Origin: Dechloromonas denitrificans
GTDB taxonomy: Bacteria; Pseudomonadota; Gammaproteobacteria; Burkholderiales; Rhodocyclaceae
Length of the DNA stretch: 64,000 bases
Assembly (NCBI RefSeq): GCF_001551835.1
Contig: NZ_LODL01000019.1
Coordinates: forward strand, 361,859 to 425,858
Direction: 5' to 3'
Below the pieces are notes generated by a model, which saw nothing but the letters and a program-made list of their open reading frames with translations, had not been told where the DNA came from and did no database searches. Position 1 is the stretch's first letter, and the number at the start of each line of letters is the position of its first letter. Shown piece by piece: positions 39,957-50,524 of this stretch. The position numbers and the translations under genes were made by a program.

Positions 39957-41297
39957 ATGGACAAGAAACTGCTCTTCAAGATTGCCGCGATCTGCTTCAT
40001 GTCGCTGTTGCTGCTCGTCCCGCTCGGTCTGATCGAAGGCCAGATCCGCGAGCGCAGCCAGCGCCAGAACGAGGTGCAGGCGAGCATCGCCAACAGCGCG
40101 GCCGGCGAGCAGACGCTGGTCGGGCCGGTGATCGCCGTGCATTACCGGGAACAGGTCGAAGTGCCGATTCCGGAAGGCGAAGCCGGCGCGGCCGGAAAAA
40201 GCCGTTTGCAGGTGGTCGACCGCAGCCTTCTGCTGCCGCCGGAAAGCCTCAACATGAGCGGCGAAACGGTGGTCGAGACGCGCAACCGGGGGATCTACCA
40301 GGCCCGGCTGTTCCGCCTCGGCCTGGCGAGCAGCGGCCATTTCGTCATCAAGCCGCTGAGCGAGGCGCGCAGCGGCGGCCGCATCCTCGCAGCCAGCGCC
40401 CAGTTGCTGCTCGGCATTGCCGACCCGCGCGGCGTCAATAACGACCCCGAGGTGCTGATCAACGGCAAGACCTACCGCTTTGCCTCACCGGGCAGCAAAG
40501 GCAAGGGCGAGCCGGAATCCGCCGTGCGCCGGCTGAGCATCGAACTCGGCCCGCTCGACATCCAGCGCGAAAACCGTTTCGATTTCAGCTTTCCGCTGCA
40601 GTTGACCGGCACCGCCCGGCTGGCCATCGCGCCGACCGGCGAGGCCAACCACATCGAGCTGAAATCGGCCTGGCCGCACCCGAACTTCGGCGGCCGCTTC
40701 CTGCCCGGCAGCCGCACGGTGAACAAGGATGGCTTCGGCGCCCGCTGGGAAATTTCGCACTTGGCGCGCAACTTCGAGGCGACGCTGAATCCGGCGCGCG
40801 GCGAGTATCTGAGCATCGACTTCGTCGATCCGGTCAATGTCTATCTACAGTCGGAACGGGCGGTCAAATACGGCGTACTGTTCATTGCGCTGACCTTTGC
40901 CGGCTTTTTCCTGACCGAGATCCTGCGCCGTTCGCCGATCCACCCGATGCAATACCTGCTGGTCGGCCTGGCGTTGGCCATCTTCTTCCTGTTGCTCATT
41001 GCCTTCTCGGAACACCTGCCCTTCTACGCCGCCTACGGCCTGTCGGCGGTCGCCTGCATCGGACTGATCGCCACCTATCTGGCCGGCGCGCTCGGTGGCA
41101 TGCGCCAGGGTCTCGCCTTCGGTGGCGGGCTGACCGGCCTCTACGGCGTGCTCTACGGCGTTCTGCTCTCCGAGGACAACGCCCTGCTGATGGGCAGCGT
41201 GCTGCTCTTCCTCGCCCTCGGCGCCACCATGCTCGCCACCCGCCGCCTCAACTGGTATCGCCTCGGCGCCCAACTCGCTGGCGAGGGTGAGGCATGA
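39957..41297 (+). CDS. creD: Inner-membrane protein CreD
   Basis: 446 residues. N-terminal TM (LLFKIAAICFMSLLLLVPLG), a large periplasmic domain (about 35-300, starting IEGQIRERSQRQNEV), then five to six TM helices at the C-terminus. CreD is the main CreBC-regulated gene in enterics and affects envelope integrity and beta-lactam or colicin response. AAGGGAG precedes ATG 39957. The in-frame stretch upstream (from 39807) contains the TTCAC repeats and is not coding. The stop overlaps the GH3 gene start. Confidence 0.94.
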   Translation: MDKKLLFKIAAICFMSLLLLVPLGLIEGQIRERSQRQNEVQASIANSAAGEQTLVGPVIAVHYREQVEVPIPEGEAGAAGKSRLQVVDRSLLLPPESLNMSGETVVETRNRGIYQARLFRLGLASSGHFVIKPLSEARSGGRILAASAQLLLGIADPRGVNNDPEVLINGKTYRFASPGSKGKGEPESAVRRLSIELGPLDIQRENRFDFSFPLQLTGTARLAIAPTGEANHIELKSAWPHPNFGGRFLPGSRTVNKDGFGARWEISHLARNFEATLNPARGEYLSIDFVDPVNVYLQSERAVKYGVLFIALTFAGFFLTEILRRSPIHPMQYLLVGLALAIFFLLLIAFSEHLPFYAAYGLSAVACIGLIATYLAGALGGMRQGLAFGGGLTGLYGVLYGVLLSEDNALLMGSVLLFLALGATMLATRRLNWYRLGAQLAGEGEA

Positions 41298-42676
41298 ACA
41301 CGGCCCCGCGCCTGCGCCGACTGGGCCTGCTGCTGGTGCCGGTACTGCTGCTGACGCTCGCCTGGCACCTGAAACATCCGCTGCTGTATGGCCTGCGCCA
41401 TGTCGAAACGCCACTACTGCTCGGCCTCGCCATCGGCGGCCTGCTCTGGCGCCGGTGCTGGCCGGGGCGCCTGCCGGTCGTCCTGTTGCTGGCGGTGCTC
41501 GTCGTGACGCTGGGCCGCGAAGGCGAATACCAGTACCAGCGGGCCGCCGTGCTGGCCGGCGGCCCGCCGATGCAGGCGGTGGGCCGGCATTTCATCGTCG
41601 GCTACAGCGACTTCGCCGAAGTCCGCCAACTGGCGGCGAACGGCCTGATCGGCGGCATCTACCTGACCCGGCGCAACCTGCGCGGCCGGACGCTGGCCGA
41701 AGTGGCGGCCGAGATCGCCGAACTGCAGGCCGTCCGCCAACGGGCCGAACTGCCGCCGCTGATCGTCGCCGGCGACCAGGAAGGCGGCCCGGTCTCGCAC
41801 CTGTCGCCATTGCTCGAAGCCCTGCCGCCGCTGGCCAGCCTGGTCGGCGCCGGCGACCCCGCCGCTTGCGCCCGCCGCTACGGCCGACGGCAGGGGCAAG
41901 GCCTGGCGGCGCTCGGCGTCAATCTCAATTTCGGCCCGGTCGTCGACCTGCGACCGGCCGGCGCCGACCAAGCGCACGACCGCCTGACCCGGCTAGCGGC
42001 CCGCGCCATCGCCGCCGACCCGGCCACGGTCGGCACGGTCGCCGCCGGCTATGTCGAAGGCTTGGGCGAACGCGGCATCCGCGCCACGCTGAAGCACTTC
42101 CCCGGCCTCGGCCGGGTCGAACAGGACACCCATCTGCGCGCCGCTCGCCTCGACCAAACGCCGGCCGAACTGGCCGGCGACTGGCAGCCGTTCCGGCAAC
42201 TGGCCGGCCAGCCCGGGGCGGCGATGATGCTCGGCCACGTCAAGCTGGCCGCCATCGACCCGCAGCGCGCCGCCTCGCATTCGGCCGCAGTGGTCGACGG
42301 CCTGCTACGCGGCGCCTGGGATTACGAAGGCGTGCTGATTACCGACGATCTGAACATGGGCGCCGTCTACGACATCGGCCTCGGCCGGGTGGCGGCCGAG
42401 GCGCTGGCCGCTGGCGTCGATCTGGTGCTGGTTTCCTACGATCCGCGCCAGGTTTACCGGGCCATTTACGGCGCGGCACAGGCGTTCGCCGACGGCCGCA
42501 TTGTCGCCTCCCGTTTGCGCCACAGCGAGCAGCGGCTGGCCGACTTCATCCCGGCCGGCGAAAGCGGGGCCGAGGCCGGCAGCAATGCTAAAATCGCGGC
42601 CCCTGTTTCGTTCCGATGTCCCGATGCGCCAGCTGATTCTCGACTTGCTGCCCGAAAGCCCCCCGACGCTGGATAA
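41294..42676 (+). CDS. Membrane-anchored GH3 (NagZ-like) glycosidase
   Basis: 460 residues. Two or three N-terminal hydrophobic segments precede a family-3 hydrolase: IVAGDQEGGPVSHL, GVNLNFGPVVDL, KHFPGLGRVEQDTH (the KH-F/I-PG motif with the general-acid His dyad) and TDDLNMGA carrying the nucleophile Asp. Soluble NagZ releases GlcNAc from muropeptides. This anchored version may act at the membrane face. It overlaps creD by 4 bp, and its last 53 bases overlap hda in another frame. Confidence 0.87.
   Translation: MNTAPRLRRLGLLLVPVLLLTLAWHLKHPLLYGLRHVETPLLLGLAIGGLLWRRCWPGRLPVVLLLAVLVVTLGREGEYQYQRAAVLAGGPPMQAVGRHFIVGYSDFAEVRQLAANGLIGGIYLTRRNLRGRTLAEVAAEIAELQAVRQRAELPPLIVAGDQEGGPVSHLSPLLEALPPLASLVGAGDPAACARRYGRRQGQGLAALGVNLNFGPVVDLRPAGADQAHDRLTRLAARAIAADPATVGTVAAGYVEGLGERGIRATLKHFPGLGRVEQDTHLRAARLDQTPAELAGDWQPFRQLAGQPGAAMMLGHVKLAAIDPQRAASHSAAVVDGLLRGAWDYEGVLITDDLNMGAVYDIGLGRVAAEALAAGVDLVLVSYDPRQVYRAIYGAAQAFADGRIVASRLRHSEQRLADFIPAGESGAEAGSNAKIAAPVSFRCPDAPADSRLAARKPPDAG
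42589..42594 (+). promoter_or_regulatory. -10 box of hda inside the GH3 gene
   Basis: TAAAAT followed by CGCGGCCCC, 29 bases before the hda ATG at 42624. It suggests an internal promoter that makes hda partly independent of creD. Confidence 0.35.
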
Positions 42677-43274
42677 CTTCGTCCCCGGCGGCAATGCGGA
42701 AACCGTCACCGCGCTGACCGAATGGCTGGCCGGCGGCCTCGGCGACACCTCGTTCTGCCTCTACGGCGAATCGGGCTGCGGCCGCTCCCACCTGTTGCAG
42801 GCCAGCAACTTCGGCTACGTCGATGCGGCGACCAACCGCTCGCTGAAGGGCGTCGGCGAAATTGCCGAACTGGCGGTGGACAATGTCGAGGCGCTCGACG
42901 CCGACGGCCAGATCGCACTGTTCAACCATTTCAACCGGCTGAAAATGGCCGGTGGACGCCTGTTGACCGCAGCACCGCAGCCGCCGGCCCACCTCGCGCT
43001 GCGCGAAGACCTGCGGACCCGCCTCGGCTCCGGCCTGATCTACCGGCTGCAGCCGCTGACCGATGGCGAAAAGGCCGAAGCGGTCGCCGCCCAGGCCCGC
43101 GAACGCGCCCTCAAGCTGACGCCGGAAGCGATCAACTACCTGCTGCGCCACGCCGCGCGCGACATGCGCACGCTGTCGATGCTGGTCGTCGCCCTCGACC
43201 AATACACCCTCGAACAAAAACGCCCGGTCACGCTGCCCCTGCTGCGCGAACTGCTCAACCTGGAAAATTCGTGA
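42624..43274 (+). CDS. hda: DnaA inactivator Hda
   Basis: 216 residues. The N-terminal clamp-binding motif QLILDL (3-8) contacts the beta sliding clamp. The AAA+ region has an Arg-type Walker A GESGCGRSHLL, as in E. coli Hda, and the Walker B-like region VDNVEAL. The C-terminal block YRLQPLTDGEKAEA corresponds to the Hda lid. It promotes hydrolysis of DnaA-ATP after initiation. ATG 42624 lies 53 bp inside the GH3 gene, which is unusual. Confidence 0.93.
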   Translation: MRQLILDLLPESPPTLDNFVPGGNAETVTALTEWLAGGLGDTSFCLYGESGCGRSHLLQASNFGYVDAATNRSLKGVGEIAELAVDNVEALDADGQIALFNHFNRLKMAGGRLLTAAPQPPAHLALREDLRTRLGSGLIYRLQPLTDGEKAEAVAAQARERALKLTPEAINYLLRHAARDMRTLSMLVVALDQYTLEQKRPVTLPLLRELLNLENS

Positions 43275-43942
43275 TGAATCTCGCCCTCTTCGACCTCGAT
43301 AACACCCTGCTCAGCGGCGACTCCGACTTCGAGTGGGCGCAATTCCTGATCTCCAAGGGCGTCGTCGACCGCGAAATCCAGGAAGCCAAAAACATCGAGT
43401 TCTACGAGCACTACAAGGCCGGCACGCTCGACATCTACGAATTCCTCAATTTCCAGTTGTCACCACTGACCCGCCACAGTCGCGCCGAACTCGATGCCTG
43501 GCACCGCGAATACATGGCCCGGCACATCCGGCCGATCATCGGTGCTCCCGCCCGCGCACTGGTCAAACAGCACCTCGACAACGGCGACCTGTGCGCCATC
43601 GTCACCGCCACCAACAGCTTCGTCACCGGCCCGATTGCCCGCGAACTGGGCATTCCGCACCTGATCGGCACGATTCCGGCGGTCGACCTCGCCAACGGGG
43701 CATTTTCCGGCGCCCCGCGCGGCACGCCGTCCTTCCAGGCCGGCAAGATCGAGCGCGTCGAAGCCTGGCTCGAATCGCTCGGCCTGTGGTGGGACAGCTT
43801 TGACGACAGCTTCTTCTACAGCGACTCGCACAACGACCTGCCGCTGATGCGTAAGGTCAAGACGCCGGTCGCCGTCGATCCCGACGACAAACTGCACCAG
43901 TACGGCACCGAACAAGGCTGGAAGGTGATCAGCCTGCGCTGA
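43274..43942 (+). CDS. HAD-IB family hydrolase (SerB/histidinol-phosphatase-like)
   Basis: 222 residues. Motif I FDLDNTLLSGDSD carries the nucleophile Asp. Motif II is in AIVTATNSF, a Lys is in FQAGKIERV, and motif III is in FYSDSHNDLPLM. Probably a phosphomonoesterase on a small metabolite, substrate unknown. The start overlaps the hda stop (TGATG). It precedes the channel gene by 2 bp. Confidence 0.9.
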   Translation: MNLALFDLDNTLLSGDSDFEWAQFLISKGVVDREIQEAKNIEFYEHYKAGTLDIYEFLNFQLSPLTRHSRAELDAWHREYMARHIRPIIGAPARALVKQHLDNGDLCAIVTATNSFVTGPIARELGIPHLIGTIPAVDLANGAFSGAPRGTPSFQAGKIERVEAWLESLGLWWDSFDDSFFYSDSHNDLPLMRKVKTPVAVDPDDKLHQYGTEQGWKVISLR

Positions 43943-43944
43943 CC

Positions 43945-45468
43945 ATGCTGAGCATCCCCTACCTGAGCGCCGAAGCGCCCTACGCGACGATCGCCATCGT
44001 CGTCGCGCTGCTCTTCATCCTGCGCCCACTGAAGGCGATGCGCCGCTCGCTGATCAACACCAGCGTCTTTTTCTCGGCCTGCCTGCTCGGCGACCTGCTC
44101 GCCGGCCTCATGCTCTCCGAGCACCGGCTCTCGGCCGTCGCCCACCTGCTGCGCCAGATGAGCATCTTCGGCGAAGGCCTGGCGGTGATCCGCTTCATCG
44201 GCCTGGCCTGGTTCAATGTCGCCCTGCCCCGCGTCCATCTCCGGATTTCCGGCATCCTGGCCGACATCCTGGTCATCATCGGCTATATCGGCTGGGCCTT
44301 TTTCCGCCTCAACCAGTCCGGCGTCGAGCTGACCCACCTGTTCGCCACCTCGGCCATCCTCACCGCCGTCCTCGCCATTTCGATGCAGGACACGCTGGGC
44401 AACCTGCTCGGCGGCCTCGCGCTGCAGATGGACAATTCACTGGAAATCGGCGACTGGATCAAGATCGACGACCTCTCCGGCCAGGTCACCGACATTCAAT
44501 GGCGGTACACGGCGATCGTCACCCGCAACGGCGAAAAGGCCATCGTCCCCAACAGCCAGTTGATGAAGGGCCGCTACTACGTGCTGTGCGACAAGAACGC
44601 CGAGTATCCGGCCTGGCGCCGCAGCATCGAATTCAACATCGACCTCGCCGTGCCGCCCGGCCGCCTGATCCGCCTGATCGAATCCGACCTCGCCGCCGCC
44701 ACCATCCCGCATGTCGCCCAGACACCGCCGCCCAATTGCGTGCTGATGAGCTTCGGGCCGGGCTACGCCCATTACGTGCTGCGCTACTGGCTGCTGGACG
44801 CAAAACTCGACGACCCGACCGATTCCGAGGTCCGCAGCCATGTGCTGGCCACTTTGCAGCGCAGCGGCATCCGCCTCGCCACCGACGACCACATCATCCA
44901 CCTGGTCAAGGAAGGCACGGCGCACCGGGAAACGGTCCAGAACCGCGAACTCAAGCGGCGCCTGCAGGCAATCGCCAGCATCGAACTGTTCGCCCGCCTG
45001 TCAGACAGCGAAAAACAGCATCTCGCCGAACACCTGATCAATGCGCCCTTTGCCCGCGGCGACATCCTGACCCGCCAAGGTGCCATTGCCCACTGGCTTT
45101 ACATCATCGTCGATGGCGAAGTCGAAGCCTGGTGGCAACCGCCCGAGGGGCCCCGCCGCCTGCTCGAAAAGCGCGGCCCGGGCAGCGTTTTCGGCGAAAT
45201 CGGCCTGATGACCGGGGCGCCGCGTCGGGCTACCGTCGTCGCGACGAGCGACGTCGAAGCCTACCGCCTCGACAAGGACGGCTTCCAGGAAATCATTCGC
45301 CAGCGCCCGGAACTCGCCGACAGCCTGTCGGCCACCCTGGCCAGCCGCCTGCGACGCTTCGACGACCTGGAACGGGGTTATCAAGCAGGGCGCGACGAGC
45401 AAGCCCGGCAGACGCAGGGCAGCGCCGCGATCGGCAAAAAAATCCGCGAATTCTTTGGCCTGGACTGA
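43945..45468 (+). CDS. MscS-type channel with C-terminal cyclic-nucleotide domain (bCNG)
   Basis: 507 residues. Four to five N-terminal helices, the MscS pore and beta domain (ISMQDTLGNLLGGLALQMDN, then SLEIGDWIKI), and a C-terminal cNMP domain with the canonical cassette VFGEIGLMTGAPRRATVV. bCNG channels are thought to be gated by cyclic nucleotides rather than tension. It shares a ligand class with the kinase at 2669. The tail is basic and Gln-rich. Confidence 0.9.
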   Translation: MLSIPYLSAEAPYATIAIVVALLFILRPLKAMRRSLINTSVFFSACLLGDLLAGLMLSEHRLSAVAHLLRQMSIFGEGLAVIRFIGLAWFNVALPRVHLRISGILADILVIIGYIGWAFFRLNQSGVELTHLFATSAILTAVLAISMQDTLGNLLGGLALQMDNSLEIGDWIKIDDLSGQVTDIQWRYTAIVTRNGEKAIVPNSQLMKGRYYVLCDKNAEYPAWRRSIEFNIDLAVPPGRLIRLIESDLAAATIPHVAQTPPPNCVLMSFGPGYAHYVLRYWLLDAKLDDPTDSEVRSHVLATLQRSGIRLATDDHIIHLVKEGTAHRETVQNRELKRRLQAIASIELFARLSDSEKQHLAEHLINAPFARGDILTRQGAIAHWLYIIVDGEVEAWWQPPEGPRRLLEKRGPGSVFGEIGLMTGAPRRATVVATSDVEAYRLDKDGFQEIIRQRPELADSLSATLASRLRRFDDLERGYQAGRDEQARQTQGSAAIGKKIREFFGLD

Positions 45469-45499
45469 GTGAAAAGCCTGGTAACCCATGAAGAATCAT

Positions 45500-45525
45500 C
45501 GATTTGCAGTAAAATCGGTTTTTTT
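45500..45525 (+). promoter_or_regulatory. Possible weak hairpin and -10 box before pcnB
   Basis: CGATTT (45500-45505) pairs with AAATCG (45512-45517), followed by a T-tract to 45525, which could be a weak AT-rich terminator. TAAAAT at 45510-45515, inside the same sequence, could be a -10 box for pcnB. The two readings cannot be decided by eye. Confidence 0.3.
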
Positions 45526-45559
45526 CTGCAGCGCCCTGGCGCTCACTGAACGGTAATTC

Positions 45560-46900
45560 GTGATCCGCAAATTCATTTCCCGCGTTTTAGGCGGCAAAAA
45601 ACCCAGGGCCGGCCATCATGAGCCGGCCGTCATCCCCGTCTCCACCCACGGCATCACCCGCGACCGCATCAGCTCGGGCAGCCGGCGTACCTGCGAAACC
45701 CTGCAACAGCACGGCCACAAGGCCTACGTCGTCGGCGGCGCCGTGCGCGACCTGCTGATCGGCGCCGAGCCGAAGGATTTCGACATCGCCACCGACGCGA
45801 CGCCGGAAGAGGTCCGCCGCTATTTCCGCCGCGCCCGCATCATCGGCCGCCGCTTCCAGATCGTGCACGTCATGATGGGCCAGGAAACGCTGGAAGTGAC
45901 CACCTTCCGCGGCACGCTGGACGAAAAGACGAAGACCGACGAACACGGCCGCGTGCTGCACGACAACGTTTTCGGCAGCCACGCCGAAGATGCCGCCCGC
46001 CGCGACTTCACCGCCAACGCACTGTACTACGACCCGGCCACCGAAGCGGTCATCGACTACCACCACGGCGTCGGCGATCTCAAGCAGAAAACCCTGCGCA
46101 TGATCGGCGAACCGCGCACCCGCTACCGTGAAGACCCGGTGCGCATGCTGCGCGCCGTCCGCCTCGCCGCCAAGCTCGGCCTGTTCATCGACCCGGAAGC
46201 CAAGAAGCCGATCCGCGAAATGGCCAGCCTGCTCGAAAACGTGCCGGCCGCCCGCCTGTTCGACGAAATGCTCAAGCTGCTGACCTCCGGGCATTCGGTC
46301 AAATGCATCACCCAGTTGCGCGACGAAGGCCTGCACCACGGCCTGTTGCCGCTGCTCGACGTCATCCTCGAACAGCCGATGGGCGAGAAGTTCGTCATGC
46401 TGTCGCTGGCCAATACCGATGACCGCGTCCGCCAGGGCAAGGGCATTTCCCCCGGCTTCCTGTTCGCGACGCTGCTCTGGCACGAAGTGCTGGTCCATTG
46501 GGAAAAGCTCAAGGCCAAGGGCGAAGCGAAAATTCCGGCGCTCTACCAGGCGATGGACACGGTGATCGACGTGCAGGGCGAAAAGCTCGCCATCACCCGG
46601 CGCATCGCCGGCGACATCAAGGACATCTGGGCCCTGCAGCCGCGCTTCGAACAACGCGCCGGCAAGCGCCCCTACGGCCTGCTCGAACAGCCGCGCTTCC
46701 GTGCCGGTTACGATTTCCTGCTGCTGCGCGCCGAATCCGGCGAAATCGACATCGAAGTCGCCGACTGGTGGACGCGTTTCCAGAATGTCGATGGCGAGGA
46801 ACGGGCCGAGATGCTGCTACCGGAACAGGCCGCCGACAAGAAGAAACGCCGGCGCCGCAAGAAGCCGGCCGCCGCCGGCAGCGCCAGCCCGAGCGAATGA
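45560..46900 (+). CDS. pcnB: Poly(A) polymerase PcnB
   Basis: 446 residues, GTG start. The nucleotidyltransferase core shows VVGGAVRDLLIGAEPKDFDIAT (metal-binding DFD), FRRARIIGRRFQIVHV and RRDFTANALYYD. The C-terminal RNA-binding part ends in the basic tail KKKRRRRKKPAA. It adds 3' poly(A) tails that target RNAs for decay. It is close in family to CCA-adding enzymes, but the long basic C-terminus fits PcnB. The stop overlaps folK by 4 bp. Confidence 0.93.
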   Translation: MIRKFISRVLGGKKPRAGHHEPAVIPVSTHGITRDRISSGSRRTCETLQQHGHKAYVVGGAVRDLLIGAEPKDFDIATDATPEEVRRYFRRARIIGRRFQIVHVMMGQETLEVTTFRGTLDEKTKTDEHGRVLHDNVFGSHAEDAARRDFTANALYYDPATEAVIDYHHGVGDLKQKTLRMIGEPRTRYREDPVRMLRAVRLAAKLGLFIDPEAKKPIREMASLLENVPAARLFDEMLKLLTSGHSVKCITQLRDEGLHHGLLPLLDVILEQPMGEKFVMLSLANTDDRVRQGKGISPGFLFATLLWHEVLVHWEKLKAKGEAKIPALYQAMDTVIDVQGEKLAITRRIAGDIKDIWALQPRFEQRAGKRPYGLLEQPRFRAGYDFLLLRAESGEIDIEVADWWTRFQNVDGEERAEMLLPEQAADKKKRRRRKKPAAAGSASPSE

Positions 46901-47373
46901 ACACCGCCTACATCGCGCTCGGGGCCAATCTCGGCGACCCGGCCGCCACCGTGCGCGCCGCCTTTGCCGCACTGGCCAACCTGCCGCACAGCCGCCTCGT
47001 CGGCAGCTCCTCGCTATACCGGACGGCGCCGGTCGGCCTCACCGAGCAGCCCGAATTCATCAACGCCGCCGCCGCGCTGGAAACGACGCTGGCCCCGGAA
47101 GCGCTGCTTGATGCGCTGTTTGACATCGAGGCCCGCTTCGGGCGCCAGCGCGCCGAGCGCAACGGCCCGCGCACGCTGGACCTCGACCTGCTGCTCTACG
47201 CCAACCTCGAACTCGACCTGCCGCGCCTGACCCTGCCCCACCCGCGCCTGCACCTGCGCGCCTTCGTGCTGCAGCCGCTGGCCGAAATCGCGCCCGACCT
47301 GCGCCTGCCGCGGCGCGGCTCCATCGCCGCCTGGCTACCGGCCGTCGCCAACCAGGGCATCATCCGGCTATGA
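46897..47373 (+). CDS. folK: HPPK, folate pathway pyrophosphokinase FolK
   Basis: 158 residues. It transfers pyrophosphate from ATP to hydroxymethyl-dihydropterin. Visible: GANLGDP, SSLYRTAPVGLTEQPEFINAA, the active-site RNGPRTLDLDLLLY and PHPRLHLRAFVLQPLAEIAP. The start overlaps the pcnB stop (ATGA) and the stop overlaps the next gene, so these genes form one tight unit. Confidence 0.97.
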   Translation: MNTAYIALGANLGDPAATVRAAFAALANLPHSRLVGSSSLYRTAPVGLTEQPEFINAAAALETTLAPEALLDALFDIEARFGRQRAERNGPRTLDLDLLLYANLELDLPRLTLPHPRLHLRAFVLQPLAEIAPDLRLPRRGSIAAWLPAVANQGIIRL

Positions 47374-47732
47374 ATGTCCTCGGTTTCAACATCCCGGTGC
47401 TCTGGCAGACCGTGGTGCTGCTGGCGCTATCGAACGTCTTCATGACTTTCGCCTGGTATGCGCACCTGAAGAACCTCAACGAGAAGCCGTGGTGGATCGC
47501 CGCCCTCTTTTCCTGGGGCGTCGCGCTCTTTGAGTACCTGATCCAGGTGCCGGCCAATCGCATCGGCCACACCGAAATGAGCCTCGGCCAGTTGAAGATC
47601 CTGCAGGAAGTGATCACGCTGGCCGTCTTCGTTCCCTTCGTCGTCTTTTACATGGACCAGCCACTGAAGCTTGACTACCTGTGGGCTGCCCTGTGTATCC
47701 TAGGCGCCGTCTATTTTGTTTTCAGGACTTGA
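47370..47732 (+). CDS. DUF486/DMT-family membrane protein
   Basis: 120 residues with four hydrophobic segments. The signature MTFAWYAHLK, PWWIAALFSWGVALFEYLIQ and VPANRIGH belongs to the DUF486 (DMT superfamily) group. Transport substrate unknown. It is an ATGA overlap with folK and leads into panB. Confidence 0.9.
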   Translation: MNVLGFNIPVLWQTVVLLALSNVFMTFAWYAHLKNLNEKPWWIAALFSWGVALFEYLIQVPANRIGHTEMSLGQLKILQEVITLAVFVPFVVFYMDQPLKLDYLWAALCILGAVYFVFRT

Positions 47733-49395
<1,663 letters not shown>

Positions 49396-49424
49396 GCGAA
49401 GCGCATGATCCATAATTACGCGCG

Positions 49425-49452
49425 TTGACAGTAAGGTATTTGTCGCTACAAT
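49425..49452 (+). promoter_or_regulatory. Sigma-70 promoter of panD
   Basis: TTGACA (49425-49430), 16-bp spacer, TACAAT (49447-49452). A consensus -35 with a one-mismatch -10. It lies 33 bases before the panD ATG. Confidence 0.8.
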
Positions 49453-49485
49453 GCGCTTCCCCCAACCGTCTGGATGAGTGAAACC

Positions 49486-49869
49486 ATGCAGAGAACAATG
49501 CTGAAATCCAAACTGCACCGCGTGACCGCAACCCACGCCGACCTGCACTACGAGGGTTCCTGCGCCATTGATGAAGATCTGCTCGAAGCGGCCAACATCA
49601 AGGAATACGAACAGATCGACATCTGGAACGTAAATAACGGCGAACGTTTCACCACCTATGCCATTCGTGCCGAGCGTGGATCGGGCGTCATCTCCGTCAA
49701 TGGTTCGGCCGCCCGCCGCGCCGCCCCGGGCGACATCCTGATCATTGCCACTTTTGCCGTTTATAACGAGATCGAACTGGCCAAATACGAGCCGGATCTG
49801 ATCTACGTCGATTCGCAAAACCGCATCACCCGCCGCGGCCACAAGATCCCGACGCAAGCCGCCGCCTGA
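49486..49869 (+). CDS. panD: Aspartate 1-decarboxylase PanD
   Basis: 127 residues from [16 protein letters not shown], typical length. The self-cleavage site Gly24-Ser25 in [14 protein letters not shown] gives the pyruvoyl cofactor. It makes beta-alanine for pantothenate. ATG 49486 was chosen over 49474 because it matches the family N-terminus and lies about seven bases after GGATGAG. A terminator follows at 49897. Confidence 0.97.
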   Translation: MQRTMLKSKLHRVTATHADLHYEGSCAIDEDLLEAANIKEYEQIDIWNVNNGERFTTYAIRAERGSGVISVNGSAARRAAPGDILIIATFAVYNEIELAKYEPDLIYVDSQNRITRRGHKIPTQAAA

Positions 49870-49896
49870 TTCCGGCCGCACTACGTAGCACCCAAA

Positions 49897-49923
49897 CCCG
49901 CCCGCTGGCGGGTTTTCTTTTTT
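49897..49923 (+). terminator. Terminator after panD
   Basis: CCCGCC (49897-49902), loop CGCT, GGCGGG (49907-49912), then TTTTCTTTTTT. Confidence 0.88.
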
Positions 49924-49969
49924 CTGTACAATGCCTTGATAAATCTCACAAATATAACGGAGACAAACC

Positions 49970-50479
49970 ATGGGCGTTGTATTCGCCAAAACCCCCAAAG
50001 GACACGACGAAATCACCAGCAAGGCCGGCGGGCTGACCCCGCGTGTCCGCCGGGTGCTGATTTTCGTAGACGGCAGGCGCAGCGTCGACGACCTGCGCGG
50101 CATGCTCCAATCCGATGACCTGCAGCACACGCTGGGCATGCTGGAAGAGGCAGGTTACATCGAGGTTAGCAGCGTCAGCGACGCCAACGGCCAAAGCCGC
50201 ACACCGCAGTTGCCGCTACCGGCCATTACCGCCTTCAGCGAACTGCCGGCGAGCGCCGACCCGCTGCGCCTGCAGCAGGCGCGCAACTTCATGGTCAATA
50301 CGCTGAACACCTTCGTCGGCTCGCTCGGCGCCAGTTCGCTGCTCGACCGTATCGACCAGGCGGAAGGCCATGCCGGCCTGCGCGCCCTCTACGACGAGTG
50401 GTATCACTCGATGGTCATGTCGCGCGAAGGCAAGCGCGAGGCGGAAGCCCTGCGCGGCAAGCTGCTGCAGGTACTGTGA
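49970..50479 (+). CDS. Conserved hypothetical protein, 169 residues
   Basis: Starts MGVVFAKTPKGHDEITSKAG. The N-terminal 60 residues look like a small winged-helix or DUF-type module (TPRVRRVLIFVDGRRSVDDL, then LGMLEEAGYIEV). The C-terminal half is helical (FMVNTLNTFVGSLGASSLL). It resembles a family seen in Rhodocyclales and Burkholderiales, function unknown. Stands alone between panD and the convergent NYN gene. Confidence 0.8.
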   Translation: MGVVFAKTPKGHDEITSKAGGLTPRVRRVLIFVDGRRSVDDLRGMLQSDDLQHTLGMLEEAGYIEVSSVSDANGQSRTPQLPLPAITAFSELPASADPLRLQQARNFMVNTLNTFVGSLGASSLLDRIDQAEGHAGLRALYDEWYHSMVMSREGKREAEALRGKLLQVL

Positions 50480-50524
50480 ACGACGGCCCGGTACGCACCG
50501 GACCGTGACCTTGGCAAACCCGGA

